Below are positions 51,802-63,973 of a stretch of 64,000 bases of DNA, in pieces. The notes below the pieces were generated by a model that did not search any database, had not been told where the DNA came from, and saw only the letters and a program-made list of their open reading frames with translations. The DNA is from CATQHD01 sp965202675 (GTDB lineage Bacteria; Actinomycetota; Acidimicrobiia; Spongiisociales; Spongiisociaceae), in assembly GCA_965202675.1 (NCBI GenBank), contig OZ241842.1:1240001-1304000 (forward strand), read 5' to 3'. Made by a program: the position numbers and the translations under genes. The number at the start of each line of letters is the position of its first letter. The stretch's first letter is position 1.

Positions 51802-52206
51802 TCAGGGGAGGTCGGGGAAGCCGAGCAGGTCGCGGCGGACGATGATCTCGCCGCGGGGGGAGCGTTGGGCTTCCTGGACGGCGGCGACGGCGGCCTTCTC
51901 TGTCAGGTCGAGCTGTTTGCGCAGGCGCTTCACCTGGGCGCGCAGGGCCCGGTTCTCGGCTTCGAGATGCATGATCCTCTTTACGCCTTCGATGTTGACC
52001 CCCTGCTCGGTCAGATCCTGGATGAGGGAGAGGCGCTCGAGGTCGGCGGCGGAATAGCGGCGGGTACCCCCCGGCGTGCGGAACGGCTCGATCAGGCCCC
52101 GGCGTTCGTAGACGCGCAGGGTCTGGGGATGCATGCCGGACAGGGAGGCCGCCACCGAGATGACGTAGACCGCCTCCATCTCGTTCGGGATCCGTTTCTT
52201 GGCCAT
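51802..52206 (-). CDS. hspR: MerR-family heat-shock repressor HspR
   Basis: A 134-residue MerR-type regulator. The DNA-binding helix-turn-helix reads VISVAASLSGMHPQTLRVYE and is followed by RTPGGTRRYSAADLERL. A coiled-coil dimerisation helix (LEAENRALRAQVKRLRKQLD) follows. As the last gene of dnaK-grpE-dnaJ it matches HspR, which represses this operon with DnaK as corepressor. Its ATG overlaps the dnaJ stop by one base. Confidence 0.93.
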   Translation of the reverse strand: MAKKRIPNEMEAVYVISVAASLSGMHPQTLRVYERRGLIEPFRTPGGTRRYSAADLERLSLIQDLTEQGVNIEGVKRIMHLEAENRALRAQVKRLRKQLDLTEKAAVAAVQEAQRSPRGEIIVRRDLLGFPDLP

Positions 52207-53339
52207 CACGCCCCTCCGTTCTGCTCGAACTCGCCTCTCGGGTTCTCCGTCTCGTGCTTGTCCCTGAACTCCTCCAGCATCTTCTTGGCTTCCTTCGACA
52301 GCTTGGGCGGCACGGCCACCGAAACGGTTACCAGCAGGTCGCCCGGCCGGCCCCGGTCGCGGCGCACCCCCTCCTTTCGCACCCGGAAGGTCTTGCCCGA
52401 CGGCGTGCCGGGCGGGATCTTCAGCCGCACCGGCCCGTTGAGGGTCGGGACGGTGACCCTGGCCCCCAGCGCCGCCTCGGTGAACGACACGGGCAGCGTG
52501 AGGAGGAGGTCGTCGCCCCTTCTCCCGAAGCGGGGGTGGGCGGCCACCCGCAGCTCGACCAGCAGATCGCCGGGCGGCCCGCCGCGCGACCCGGGCGCGC
52601 CCTTGCCGCGGAGCCGGATCACGCCCCCGTCCTTTACACCGGGGGGTATCCGCACCCTGATCGTCCTGACCCGGCGCTCCTGGCCCGCGCCCCGGCAGTT
52701 GGTGCATGGATTTTCCACCATCCGGCCCGAACCCCCGCACCGGCGGCACGGGTTCGTGAAGGAGAAGACACCCTGGTTGGAGGCGACCGTCCCCGTCCCG
52801 CCGCAGCCGGGGCACACGTCGATCTGGGTGCCCGGTTCGGCCCCTCCCCCGCCGCACCGGCCGCAGACCGCCGGGCTGTCAACGACGACTTGGGTGGTTG
52901 CGCCCCTGACCGCCTGCTCGAAGGTCAGGTCGAGCATCGCCTTCGCATCGGCGCCGCGCCGGGGGCCGCTCCGGCCGCCCCCGAACCCGAACAGGCCGCC
53001 CAGGTTGGCGCCCATGCCCCCGAGGAGATCCTCGACGCGCACCCGGCCGCCGCCGAAGTTTCCGGCCCCGCCCCCGTGAGGCCCGGACCCGCCCGCGAAT
53101 CCGGCGGCGCCCAGCCTGCGGACCTGGTCGTATTCCTTGCGCCGGTCGGGGTCGGAGAGAACCGAATAGGCCTCCGACACCTCCTTGAAGCGCTCCGAGG
53201 CCTTGTCGTCGCCGGGGTTGGCGTCCGGGTGCAGCTTCTGGGCGAGGCGGCGGTACGACTTTTTGACGGCGGCCTGGTCGGCGTCTTCGTCCACCCCCAA
53301 GAGCCGGTAGTAGTCCTTGGTGAGCCAGCTCCGGTTCAT
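52206..53339 (-). CDS. dnaJ: Chaperone DnaJ
   Basis: A 377-residue type I DnaJ. The J domain has HPD in QKLHPDANPGD, followed by a Gly/Phe-rich linker (FGGGRVRVEDLLGGMG). The zinc domain has four CxxCxGxG-like repeats (CGRCGGGG, CPGCGGTG, CRRCGGSG, CTNCRGAG). The C-terminal substrate domain is normal. It delivers clients to DnaK and stimulates its ATPase. The N-terminal MNRSWLTKDYYRLLGV is typical of actinobacterial DnaJ1. Confidence 0.96.
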   Translation of the reverse strand: MNRSWLTKDYYRLLGVDEDADQAAVKKSYRRLAQKLHPDANPGDDKASERFKEVSEAYSVLSDPDRRKEYDQVRRLGAAGFAGGSGPHGGGAGNFGGGRVRVEDLLGGMGANLGGLFGFGGGRSGPRRGADAKAMLDLTFEQAVRGATTQVVVDSPAVCGRCGGGGAEPGTQIDVCPGCGGTGTVASNQGVFSFTNPCRRCGGSGRMVENPCTNCRGAGQERRVRTIRVRIPPGVKDGGVIRLRGKGAPGSRGGPPGDLLVELRVAAHPRFGRRGDDLLLTLPVSFTEAALGARVTVPTLNGPVRLKIPPGTPSGKTFRVRKEGVRRDRGRPGDLLVTVSVAVPPKLSKEAKKMLEEFRDKHETENPRGEFEQNGGA

Positions 53340-53361
53340 CCTCGACCGCCCCCGCCCCGGG

Positions 53362-54032
53362 TCAGGGCGATCCCGGCTCGGCGCCGCCCGGCCCGGAGGA
53401 AGCGGGCTCGTAACCGACCGCCACCAGGGCAGCCCGGACGACCCGGCCCTTCAGCGTGTAGCCGCGGCGCAGCTCCGCCGTCACCACCATCCTCCCTTCC
53501 CCCTCGCCGACCTGGGCGGCCTCGTGGAGGGCGGGGTCGAAATCCGCGCCCAGGGCCTCGATCGGCGCCAGCCCCTCCCCGGCGAGAACGGACAGAAGCA
53601 GATCGCGGGTGCCCGACAAGCCCCGGCGCATCCCCGCCTCGGCGGCCGTCTCGTCGGGGGCCTCCGCCCCGGCGCCGACGGCGGCGTCGAGGCTGTCGAG
53701 CACCGGGAGGAGCCCGACCGCCAGTCGCTCCGACGCCCGGGCGGTCAGCTCCGCCCGGCCGCGGTGGGCGCGCTTGCGGTAGTTGTCGAACTCGGCCGCC
53801 GTCCGCTTCCATTTGTCCTCGGCTTCTCCGGCGGCGGCCCGGGCCGCGGCCAGCTCGCCCAGGAGCAGCTCCACCGCCTGGGCGGGGTCCTCCGGCAGCT
53901 CGATGAGGGGGGACGGCTCGGCGGCCTCCTCGACGACGGCGGCGACGGCCTCGGCCCCGTCGTCCGGCGGCGGCGGAAGCGGGGGTTGCCCGTTCCCGCC
54001 GGGGGCGGCCTCGATCCGGTCGGGAGGGAAGG

Positions 54033-54036
<4 letters not shown>
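53362..54036 (-). CDS. grpE: Nucleotide exchange factor GrpE
   Basis: A 224-residue GrpE. An acidic Pro-rich N-terminus is followed by a long coiled coil (about 55-115: DKWKRTAAEFDNYRKRAHRG) and the beta wing (FDPALHEAAQVGEGEGRMVV, RRGYTLKGRVVRAALVAVGY). It releases ADP from DnaK. ATG 54036 overlaps the dnaK stop by four bases. Confidence 0.94.
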
Positions 54037-55871
<1,835 letters not shown>

Positions 55872-55956
55872 TCCTGTCTCCTTCGTTCACGCCGGCATCG
55901 CGCCGGACGATTTTGCGCCGCTGGCCTGCCAGCAACGCTTCTCAGTCTATTCGATT

Positions 55957-55962
55957 AGTATA
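55957..55962 (-). promoter_or_regulatory. Possible -10 of the dnaK operon
   Basis: On the minus strand TATACT (55962-55957) lies about 85 bases before the dnaK ATG in the 55872-56067 intergenic region. Short CTCAG/CTGAG inverted halves flank it (55941-55945 and 55965-55969). They resemble but do not match the HAIR operator (CTTGAGT-N7-ACTCAAG) bound by HspR. Confidence 0.3.
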
Positions 55963-56067
55963 ACCTGAGTCCAACCGTATCATATTCCATCATATTCCGA
56001 AGGGGTTGCGGGCGATGTTTCTCCTCGACCGGGCCTCCCCTTCGCAGGAGCGGACCGCCGCCCGCAA

Positions 56068-57234
56068 TCAAACCATGCTGCGGCGTATGAACCGGTCCAG
56101 CATCGGAACGGTAAAGGCGATCTCCCCGTGTCGCGGTGAGTAGCAGAGCCCTTTTTTGATGAGCGAGCCGCGGATCGGAGCGGCCTGGCCCGTGGTCTTG
56201 CCCATCGCCGCGGCGGCCGCGCCCGAGCCGCAGGGCCCGGATCCGAGCGAGGCCATCGCCGTCAGGTAGGCGCGCTCCGCGTCGGTGGTTTGATCCATCC
56301 GGACCCGGAAGAACCCGGCGGCGAGTTCTTCTACGGCGGCCGGGACGGCCGCATCGACATCGGCGGGGGTGATCTCGGGGCCGGGGGCGGCGTCCCAGGA
56401 CTGCTTGCCGAACTCCTGGAGGAAATAGGGGTACCCCTCGGTTGCAACAACGACCTTTTCGAGGGCCTCGGGATGCCATCGGGCATCCTCGGCTTCGGCG
56501 GGTTCGACCAGCGCGGCCTCGGCTTCGGCGGCAACCAGGCTGTTGACCACCCTGAAAACGAACAACCGCTCGGCGTAGGACCTGGCTTCGCCAGCCAGGG
56601 CGGGGAGGGACGGAAGCCCGGCGCCGGCCACCATGAAGGGGAGCTGTTTCTGGCTTATCCGGTGAAGCCCGACGATCAGCGCGACCAGGTGATCCTTGCG
56701 CAGCTGCTGGATCTCGTCGATGGTGAAGAGAACCCCTGTATTGCGGGTCCTGGCGAGCTCGCCGACCTCAATGAACAGATCGGCGAGATCTTCGTTGAGC
56801 ACACCCGAGTCCGCCCGGCCGGGCACCGGGTCGAGGCCCGCCGTCGGATCGCCGCCCTGGATCTGCCACGCCACCCGGAACGACTTGAGCACCCCCAGGG
56901 CGCGCCGGGCCCGATCGGTCAGCCGCCGGCCGGCCGAGAGGCGGAGGAGGGCCCTGCGCACCATCATCTCCATGTCGCTCTGGAACCGGCAGCGCTCGTC
57001 CACTTCAATCTGCTGATGGACCCAGCCGCGGTCTTCGGCTATCCGGGCGAACTCCCCCAGGAGCACGGTCTTGCCGACCCCGCGGAGACCGGTCAGCATC
57101 CAGCTCCTGTCCGAACGGCCCAGAGTGAACCGCTGGACGGCGACATCGAAGTCCCCGACTTCCTCGTCGCGGCCAACCAATGCGGGCGGCGGGCGGCCGG
57201 CCCCGGGGTTGTAGGGGTTGCGCACCGGATCCAT
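56068..57234 (-). CDS. AAA ATPase of the archaeal-type/ORC-like family
   Basis: A 388-residue STAND/AAA-like ATPase: Walker A MLTGLRGVGKTVLLGEFARI, Walker B VLFTIDEIQQL, then FMVAGAGLPSLPALAGEA as a sensor. The C-terminal 120 residues look like a winged helix (AERAYLTAMASLGSGPCGSG, GSLIKKGLCYSPRHGEIAFT). Similar proteins occur next to toxins or mobile DNA but no partner is obvious. TATAAT lies eight bases before the ATG, so the transcript may be leaderless. Confidence 0.75.
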   Translation of the reverse strand: MDPVRNPYNPGAGRPPPALVGRDEEVGDFDVAVQRFTLGRSDRSWMLTGLRGVGKTVLLGEFARIAEDRGWVHQQIEVDERCRFQSDMEMMVRRALLRLSAGRRLTDRARRALGVLKSFRVAWQIQGGDPTAGLDPVPGRADSGVLNEDLADLFIEVGELARTRNTGVLFTIDEIQQLRKDHLVALIVGLHRISQKQLPFMVAGAGLPSLPALAGEARSYAERLFVFRVVNSLVAAEAEAALVEPAEAEDARWHPEALEKVVVATEGYPYFLQEFGKQSWDAAPGPEITPADVDAAVPAAVEELAAGFFRVRMDQTTDAERAYLTAMASLGSGPCGSGAAAAAMGKTTGQAAPIRGSLIKKGLCYSPRHGEIAFTVPMLDRFIRRSMV

Positions 57235-57235
57235 A

Positions 57236-57302
57236 GACCGGGATTATAAGGATTTCCAGCGGTTATAGCATATTTTCTTATAATCAGAATAATTGCTTAT
57301 AA
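57236..57302 (-). promoter_or_regulatory. AT-rich promoter region with four TTATAA-like sites
   Basis: TTATAA or TTATAG starts at 57244, 57263, 57278 and 57297 on the + strand (spacing 19, 15, 19). The first site contains the complement of the gene's TATAAT -10 (57243-57248). Repeated sites over a promoter suggest an operator array, perhaps for autoregulation by the winged-helix ATPase. Confidence 0.4.
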
Positions 57303-57346
57303 CTACGGAATGACAAAAAAATCCCGCCGGATCCCCCACAAGGGTA

Positions 57347-57545
57347 TTGACTATGTCGCACCGATGCCGGATAATGAAGAGGCTGCAAGCACCTCCGGTC
57401 CGCAGGCGCCGCAGACCGAGACAGGGATCATCTTCCGAACGCGACCCTCAGGGTACTGACCGACCGCGTCCGGATATGCAGGTGGTGGTGGCGGGGGCTG
57501 GGCCCGCGAAGCGGGGGGCGGGGTCGGAGTTTTTCGCGTTCTTGC
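57347..57545 (+). ncRNA. Dispersed RNA-like repeat, copy R5 (uninterrupted)
   Basis: TTGACT (57347-57352) and GATAAT (57370-57375) are 17 bp apart and form a strong promoter. Thirteen bases later the GC-rich part begins. A hairpin around GGTC and GACC, the segment GACAGGGATCATCTT and a CCCGC-GAA-GCGGG hairpin follow, then TTTTTCGCGTTCT. Similarity to R1 extends beyond the T run to about 57675. The 16-base CGTTCTTGCCGGGGAT is tandemly repeated just after the end. It occupies the gap between the AAA ATPase and the CoA-binding gene; no ORF was identified in the gap. Confidence 0.7.
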
Positions 57546-57687
57546 CGGGGATCGTTCTTGCCGGGGATCTGGGTGGGAAATGGGTTTGACCAGGTGTTTT
57601 TGTAGGTAAGGGTTCGGGCTTACGCGGTGTTGGTGAGCTTTCTCCGTAAGACGACCGTGCGCAAGCGCAGATTTATCAACCGAGGGG

Positions 57688-58166
57688 TCAGATGTCCCGG
57701 TGTCGTCTGCTGGAGATGACGCCGGTGTCGAAGCCGCCCAGGTTGAGGCGGCCGGAGAAGCGGGCGTGCTCGATCTTGAGGCAGCGGTTCTGCACCACGT
57801 CGAGCCCGGCGGCCATGGCCGCGGCGGCCGCCTCGTCGTGGCGCAGCCCCAGCTGCAGCCACACCGTCTTGGCGCCCGCGGCGACAGCCTCCTCGACCAC
57901 GCCCGGAATCGCCTCACGGCGGCGGAACACACAGGCGATGTCGACCGGCTCGGGCAGGTCGGCCAGGGAGGGGTAGCACTTCAGGCCGAGCACCTCGTCG
58001 TACATCGGGTTGACCGGATAGACCCGCAGGTGGGTGCGCACCAGGTAGGCGGCCACGAAGTTGGAGGATCGCAGCACGTTCCCGGACACCCCCACCAGGG
58101 CGGCCGACTCCGCCTCGCGGATGATCCGCAGGCGGGTGCGGGCGTCGGCCTCGACCGTTCGGGCCG

Positions 58167-58170
<4 letters not shown>
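57688..58170 (-). CDS. CoA-binding (Rossmann) domain protein
   Basis: A 160-residue CoA_binding protein: AALVGVSGNVLRSSNFVAAY, VYPVNPMYDEVLGLKCYPSL and VWLQLGLRHDEAAAAAMAAG, ending VVQNRCLKIEHARF. Such single-domain proteins bind CoA in vitro and are often linked to sulfur amino-acid genes. Here it overlaps the metY stop by four bases and probably forms an operon with metX and metY. Confidence 0.9.
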
Positions 58171-59450
<1,280 letters not shown>

Positions 59451-59458
59451 GGGGGTTC

Positions 59459-60709
59459 TCACTCATTTCGGGGGCGTCTCCTGGGGTCTTTGCTCGGGAT
59501 GCTGCGGTCCGGCCGGTCGGATCCGGTCTCTTCGGACCTGTCGAGGGGCGGGCTCCACAGGGATTCTAGATGGAAACGGAGATGCGGCTCGAACAGCCTG
59601 GGCTCCAGCAGAAAGGAGTCGTGGCCCTTCTCGGAGTGCACCGTTATCCACTCGAAGCTGATGCCGGCCCGCTTGAGCTCCTCCACCATCTCCTCCTGCT
59701 CGCAGCGGTAGTAGCAGACATCGGAGTCGATGGAGAACACCAGGTACTCGTGGCAGTCGTAGCCGCGGCACAGCAGCTCCGGCAGCTCGACGCCGCACTG
59801 CTCGGCCTTGGCGTACAGGTCGAAATCCTGCCACGCCCACATGGTGCGCAGATAGGCGTTGGCGTCGAAGCGCTTGACGAACTCCTTGCCCTGGTGCCAC
59901 ATGTAGCTCTCGAGCGGGAGGCGCACCACCTCGGGGGCGCCGGGGATCACCTCCTCCCGGGCGCGCTCCCTCATCTGGTCGAGGGAAACGAAGGTCTTGT
60001 GGCCGATCATCCTGGCCAGGGCGAGGCCGTCGTCGGGCGGGGGCCCCTCGTAGTAGTCGCCGCCGTTGAAGTCGGGGTCGTTGTAGATGGCGTTGATCTG
60101 CTCGAAGTCGTGGATTATGTGGAGGGCGGTGGCCCGCAGACCGGCCGCGATGGGCACCACGAAGCGGACCCGGTCTGGGTAGGCGGTGGCGGCCTCCAGG
60201 CACATCATGCCCCCCACGCTCCCGCCCACCACCGCATGGAGCCGCTTCACCCCCAGGTGGTCGAGCAGCCGGAAGTGGGCGCGCACCGTGTCGGCCGCCG
60301 ACACCCTGGGGAAAGACGACCCGTAGGGCTTGCCGGTTCGGGGATCGATGCTGGCCGGGCCGGTGGATCCGTAGCAGTGGCCCAGCCAGTTGGCGCAGAT
60401 CACCGCGAACTTGTCGGTGTTGAGGGAGCGGCCCGGGCCGATGAAGTCATCCCACCAGCCCGTGTGCATCTCCTCGGTCCATCGGTCCCCGACCGCCGGC
60501 AAGGACGGGTTGTAGCCGGCGGCGTGATGGCTGCCGGTGAGGGCGTGGAACAGCAGGATGGCGTTGTCCCTGGCCTCGTTGAGCTCGCCGTAGACCTCGT
60601 AGGCCAGGGTGATCTCGGGCAGGGAGCCGCCGCTGTCGAACTCGAAGGGCGCGGCTTCGCTCCCGAATATGAAGAATTGGGTCTCAACCGACCCGACGCC
60701 TGTGTTCAT
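59459..60709 (-). CDS. metX: Homoserine O-acetyltransferase
   Basis: A 416-residue alpha/beta-hydrolase-fold acyltransferase. The nucleophile is in AVVGGSVGGMMCLE, the oxyanion region in LFHALTGSHHAAGY, the catalytic Asp likely in VFSIDSDVCYY and the His in SEKGHDSFLL. It provides O-acetylhomoserine to MetY. ATG 60709 has GGAAAGG upstream. Some homologues use succinyl-CoA, and specificity is not visible. Confidence 0.93.
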   Translation of the reverse strand: MNTGVGSVETQFFIFGSEAAPFEFDSGGSLPEITLAYEVYGELNEARDNAILLFHALTGSHHAAGYNPSLPAVGDRWTEEMHTGWWDDFIGPGRSLNTDKFAVICANWLGHCYGSTGPASIDPRTGKPYGSSFPRVSAADTVRAHFRLLDHLGVKRLHAVVGGSVGGMMCLEAATAYPDRVRFVVPIAAGLRATALHIIHDFEQINAIYNDPDFNGGDYYEGPPPDDGLALARMIGHKTFVSLDQMRERAREEVIPGAPEVVRLPLESYMWHQGKEFVKRFDANAYLRTMWAWQDFDLYAKAEQCGVELPELLCRGYDCHEYLVFSIDSDVCYYRCEQEEMVEELKRAGISFEWITVHSEKGHDSFLLEPRLFEPHLRFHLESLWSPPLDRSEETGSDRPDRSIPSKDPRRRPRNE

Positions 60710-61263
60710 ATGCCTTTCCGACCATGCCGATTCCCCCTCCGGTGTCAATCACCGCCCACCATCACCCCGCAGTGACGCTTCGACATCGGGACGCCGGTCG
60801 GAACAACATGCCCCCAAGCATAAACCGCCCCCCCGCCCTATCGAAATCCCGTCCGGGGGCGGGGTGGGCTTCCGAGGCCGGAGCCCTCGACGGACGGGCA
60901 GGGCAGACCGGGCGGTTCTCACGGTTCTACAGACTTGTATACAAACAGTTCCGTCACCAACAGCTTGACAATTAAACATTAGTATGATTTAAGAACGATA
61001 TGTAACATCTCTAAGAGCAGATTAGGAAGATGACTCGATGGAGCGAAGGAGACCCCTGGATCATTGCCAACACCGGCGCAAGGTGATTGAGGCCTGGGGT
61101 ATCGGAACGGCCGCCGCAGGTGTGGGGCGGATTCTTTGCTGCGCGGTTGCCCCGCCTGGGCCGCCGCCTCGGGCAACGCGGAGAACACACCGACCAAGAC
61201 AACCGCCGCGGCGCCGCGGCGAGGACATTAAACTGGCAACCTACAACCGGGAATAGGGCCAAA
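60710..61263 (+). other. Intergenic region between metX and the 61264 gene
   Basis: This 554-base region holds no convincing gene. A TTGACA (60965-60970) in an AT-rich stretch points toward the + strand gene, but no good -10 lies at 16-18 bp. Imperfect GC-rich inverted arms occur near 60825-60880. No SAM-binding riboswitch motif was recognised upstream of metX. Confidence 0.4.
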
Positions 61264-62589
61264 ATGAGTCGGAAAATCATGGTTACGGCAACTGCGGCAC
61301 TAACTATATGTGCGACAGCGCTTGTGATCTGGATCCGCCTTGCAACGCCGGTCTCGGTAGTCCCGTCCTTACCTTCTGTATCTTCAACGACAGTTCCGCC
61401 CCAGAACGCGTCGGGCGGTTCCGTCAACCCGATCCCCCCTTTGACCATCCATCGGCTACCGGTATTCCACAAGATAGAAACCCCGGATGATATACCACCC
61501 TCTATACCTATGACATGGGCAGGAGAACCGATTGATGCGAAGGTCCTACTGTTCCGTATCTCTAGTCGGCTAAGAAGACGGGATTGGGCTGTAGCCGACC
61601 TTGCCGAGAATACCCTATGGATTTATCAATATGGTGAACATAATGTGCCAGGAGGTGCCTTGGATAGTGCTTTACTCACGGCGAACGGAGATGCAATTAT
61701 CGTGTCAGGCGGAAACTCGATACCAGAGATTTACTTCTTTCCAGATGCTGATTTTAGCGCGCAATCCACGCGTCTCCGGCCTGCGAGGATTGCTGATATT
61801 CCTCCTACTACTGCCTATCCTTTGAGCGTAATACCCGACCGAATAGATTCATTGGTTTGGACGCTTCAATCCGAATATCAAGAAACAAATAACCAACAAA
61901 AAATTATCGGTACATGGATTGATCTTATCAATACAGGTAGCGGTGAAAGTATAATGAACTTACGTCTTGAAGGAAGTTACGGTCTAGGAGGAATCATCAA
62001 TGATGGACTCGTTCTGATCGGCAACGGAAAAATCCTCGTTTTGGGACGTGACGGCAGTAAGCAACATTATAAAGTGGATTTTGCCGAGAAATCCACGAGT
62101 TGGCAGGAAGGTTTTTCACTGATTGAAGCTTATGAAAATCACATAGCATTGCTGGGCTATGATAATCAAGAAATAGCTGTTTTTGATGTTAAAAAAGGGG
62201 TAGCACAGCCGATCGCAAAACCTGGCCCCGGTGTCTGGATCCCAAACGGGATTCCTGTAATCCCGTTAGATTCGTATCCGATAACCCAAGGTGATCAATT
62301 TGTTATCGGTTTTCGTTCGATCACTGGCAAATGGTCTCTACATGCTATCAATCTCGTTGACCAATCAACTCAAAAGCTCGGCGAATACCCGGTTCCTGAG
62401 CCCTACCCCTACAAGTACAAGCCCGAATTTCGGGCAGTGAGCATTGCAGACAGAAACTTGGTGCTGGCGTTCACCGACTGGCCGACGAACCATAAAGACT
62501 ACTCGCTGATGAACATCGTTGATGATACCGGCGACCTGGTACCGGTGTTCCGCTTCCCAGACGGCTACTTCGTGCTGGCCGCCGCCTGA
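61264..62589 (+). CDS. Membrane-anchored exported protein, beta-propeller-like
   Basis: A 441-residue protein starting at ATG 61264 with AGGG upstream. One N-terminal hydrophobic segment (VTATAALTICATALVIWI) precedes a Ser/Pro/Thr-rich linker. The rest resembles a beta-propeller with repeated strands (WAVADLAENTLWIYQYGE, GKILVLGRDGSKQHY, NHIALLGYDNQEIAVFD). No enzyme motif was recognised. The codon composition is more AT-rich than the chromosome average, suggesting a transferred region. Confidence 0.7.
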   Translation: MSRKIMVTATAALTICATALVIWIRLATPVSVVPSLPSVSSTTVPPQNASGGSVNPIPPLTIHRLPVFHKIETPDDIPPSIPMTWAGEPIDAKVLLFRISSRLRRRDWAVADLAENTLWIYQYGEHNVPGGALDSALLTANGDAIIVSGGNSIPEIYFFPDADFSAQSTRLRPARIADIPPTTAYPLSVIPDRIDSLVWTLQSEYQETNNQQKIIGTWIDLINTGSGESIMNLRLEGSYGLGGIINDGLVLIGNGKILVLGRDGSKQHYKVDFAEKSTSWQEGFSLIEAYENHIALLGYDNQEIAVFDVKKGVAQPIAKPGPGVWIPNGIPVIPLDSYPITQGDQFVIGFRSITGKWSLHAINLVDQSTQKLGEYPVPEPYPYKYKPEFRAVSIADRNLVLAFTDWPTNHKDYSLMNIVDDTGDLVPVFRFPDGYFVLAAA

Positions 62590-62602
62590 AAGGAAATCAT
62601 AA

Positions 62603-62758
62603 ATGAAACCAGACATAACCATCCGTATCGCCCCGCTTGCTCTGCTCGGCGTTCCGATGATCGCTGGACTGATCGTGTGGGCTTTCACCCATCATGAATC
62701 ATGGATCTGGCTCATCCTCGGCGTAACTGCCGCCTTTTGCGTATCGGGATCGCCTTGA
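62603..62758 (+). CDS. Small 51-residue membrane protein
   Basis: ATG 62603 follows AAGGAAATC. The product has two hydrophobic helices (IAPLALLGVPMIAGLIVWAF and WIWLILGVTAAFCVSG) joined by THHES. It follows the propeller-like gene by 13 bases and precedes the next membrane gene by 18 bases. No family is known. Confidence 0.6.
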   Translation: MKPDITIRIAPLALLGVPMIAGLIVWAFTHHESWIWLILGVTAAFCVSGSP

Positions 62759-62776
62759 ACATTCAATTCGGCCTGG

Positions 62777-63157
62777 ATGGTCGACAGTCCCGGTCGGGGC
62801 CCAATCAACATCCTTGCCTTTGTCCTCGCATGCATAGCGGGAGGCACCATAACCGGGCTCGGGCTAGCCGTTTTCGGAGGGCTCATTCCTGCGTTGCCTC
62901 AGTCTGGATACGTCGTTGTGGGGGTCGCCGTCTTTTCAAGTGTCGCCCTACTACGCGATCTTGGGATAATTCGATTCCAGGTACCCGAGAACAGACGCCA
63001 AGTACGCCAAACCGTCCTCCAGCAACGCCCGTTGGTAGGAGATATGATGTTCGGCTTCGAACTCGGGACCGGTGCCCGTACATTCGTACCTGCCACAGCC
63101 CCCTACTTGACAGCCCTAGCTGTGATCATCCTCGGCCACGGGATCATCCCAGGACTA
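62777..63157 (+). pseudogene. Membrane protein gene interrupted by the IS5-family element
   Basis: The gene begins MVDSPGRGPINILAFVLACI and encodes about 127 residues with three hydrophobic helices up to HGIIPGL at 63157. The IS5-family element follows. Past it, from 63971, the frame resumes as AAGAGFGLG when one TA copy is removed. The uninterrupted gene therefore extended past the window end. The insertion probably inactivated it. Confidence 0.8.
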
Positions 63158-63970
63158 GGGCGTGTTAACACTATTTCGTTTTGATATGGTATCATGTGGG
63201 GATGGAGATTACAGAAGCTCAGTACGAGCGTATCAAGTCGTATTTGCCGACGCAGCGCGGTAATGTCCGCGTGTCGAATCTGGATGTGCTCAACGCTTTT
63301 TTGTATGTGTTGGAGCACGGATGTAAGTGGCAGGGGTTGCCTGACCGGTTTGGTAATTGGCATACCATCTACACGCGGATGAACCGCTGGTCGAAGAATG
63401 GCGTGCTGGACAGGGTGTTTAGGGGTTTGCAGGATGAGGGGATCATCCGGATGAATCTGGAGGTTGTTTCTTTGGACAGCACGATCGTCAAGGTTCATCC
63501 CGATGGGATGGGCGCTCTGAAAAAAAGGGGCCCCAGGCGGTCGGCCGGTCCCGGGGGGGTTGGACGACCAAGATTCATATGGTTGCCGCGGATGCTCGAA
63601 CGGCGGTGATGTTTTCTCTTTCGGCGGGTCAGGACCATGACGCTGCGCATGGGCGGAGGCTGTTGGAGCGGATCGGCGTGCAACAGGATCCGTTGTTCTG
63701 GTGATGGACCGGGCGTATGAGGGGGACGAGACGCGGCAGTTGGCTTTGGATCTGGGGTATACGCCGGTGGTTCCTCCTACAGTCCGGCGGCGGAACCCTT
63801 GGGTCTATGACCAGGAGGTTTACAAGCGGCGCAACGAGGTCGAGCGGTTGTTCCGCCAGCTGAAGGAGTATCGTCGTGTCTTCTCCCGTTACGATAAACT
63901 CGACGTGGTTTACCTGGGGTTCATCACCTTTGCGCTGATAACAGAAACCCTACGTAGTGTTAACAGGCCC
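63158..63970 (+). mobile_element. IS5-family (IS427-like) insertion sequence
   Basis: Terminal repeats GGGCGTGTTAACACTA (left) and the complement of GGGCCTGTTAACACTA (right), with TA duplicated at 63156-63157 and 63971-63972. Length is 813 bp. The TIR sequence and TA target fit the IS427 subgroup. Confidence 0.88.
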
Positions 63971-63973
63971 TAG
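63202..63973 (+). pseudogene. IS5-family transposase, two frameshifts
   Basis: The first part (ATG 63202) reads ITEAQYERIKSYLPTQRGNV and LDSTIVKVHPDGMGALKK. At the A7 run (63520-63526) a -1 shift continues into GPQAVGRSRGGWTTKIHMVA, which may be the programmed shift of this group. Near 63685 a further -1 shift is needed to reach GSVVLVMDRAYEGDETRQLA and the final RRNEVERLFRQLKEYRRVFS. The second shift looks like a one-base deletion, so this copy is probably inactive. Confidence 0.88.

Noticed and set aside
55930..55985. HAIR operator (HspR site) before dnaK
   Set aside because: CTGAGT and CTCAG half sites are present, but spacing and sequence do not match CTTGAGT-N7-ACTCAAG. Kept only as a weak promoter note.
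60710..60960. SAM riboswitch upstream of metX
   Set aside because: GC-rich inverted arms exist, but I could not recognise the core of SAM-I, SAM-II or SAM-IV, nor a terminator arrangement.
60965..60988. Promoter TTGACA with TATGAT
   Set aside because: The two hexamers are only 12 bp apart, too close for a normal sigma-70 promoter, and no better -10 is at 16-18 bp.
61087..61263. N-terminal extension of the 61264 gene
   Set aside because: The extra 59 residues are Arg/Gly/Pro-rich without family likeness, and ATG 61264 has a ribosome site followed by a clear membrane anchor.
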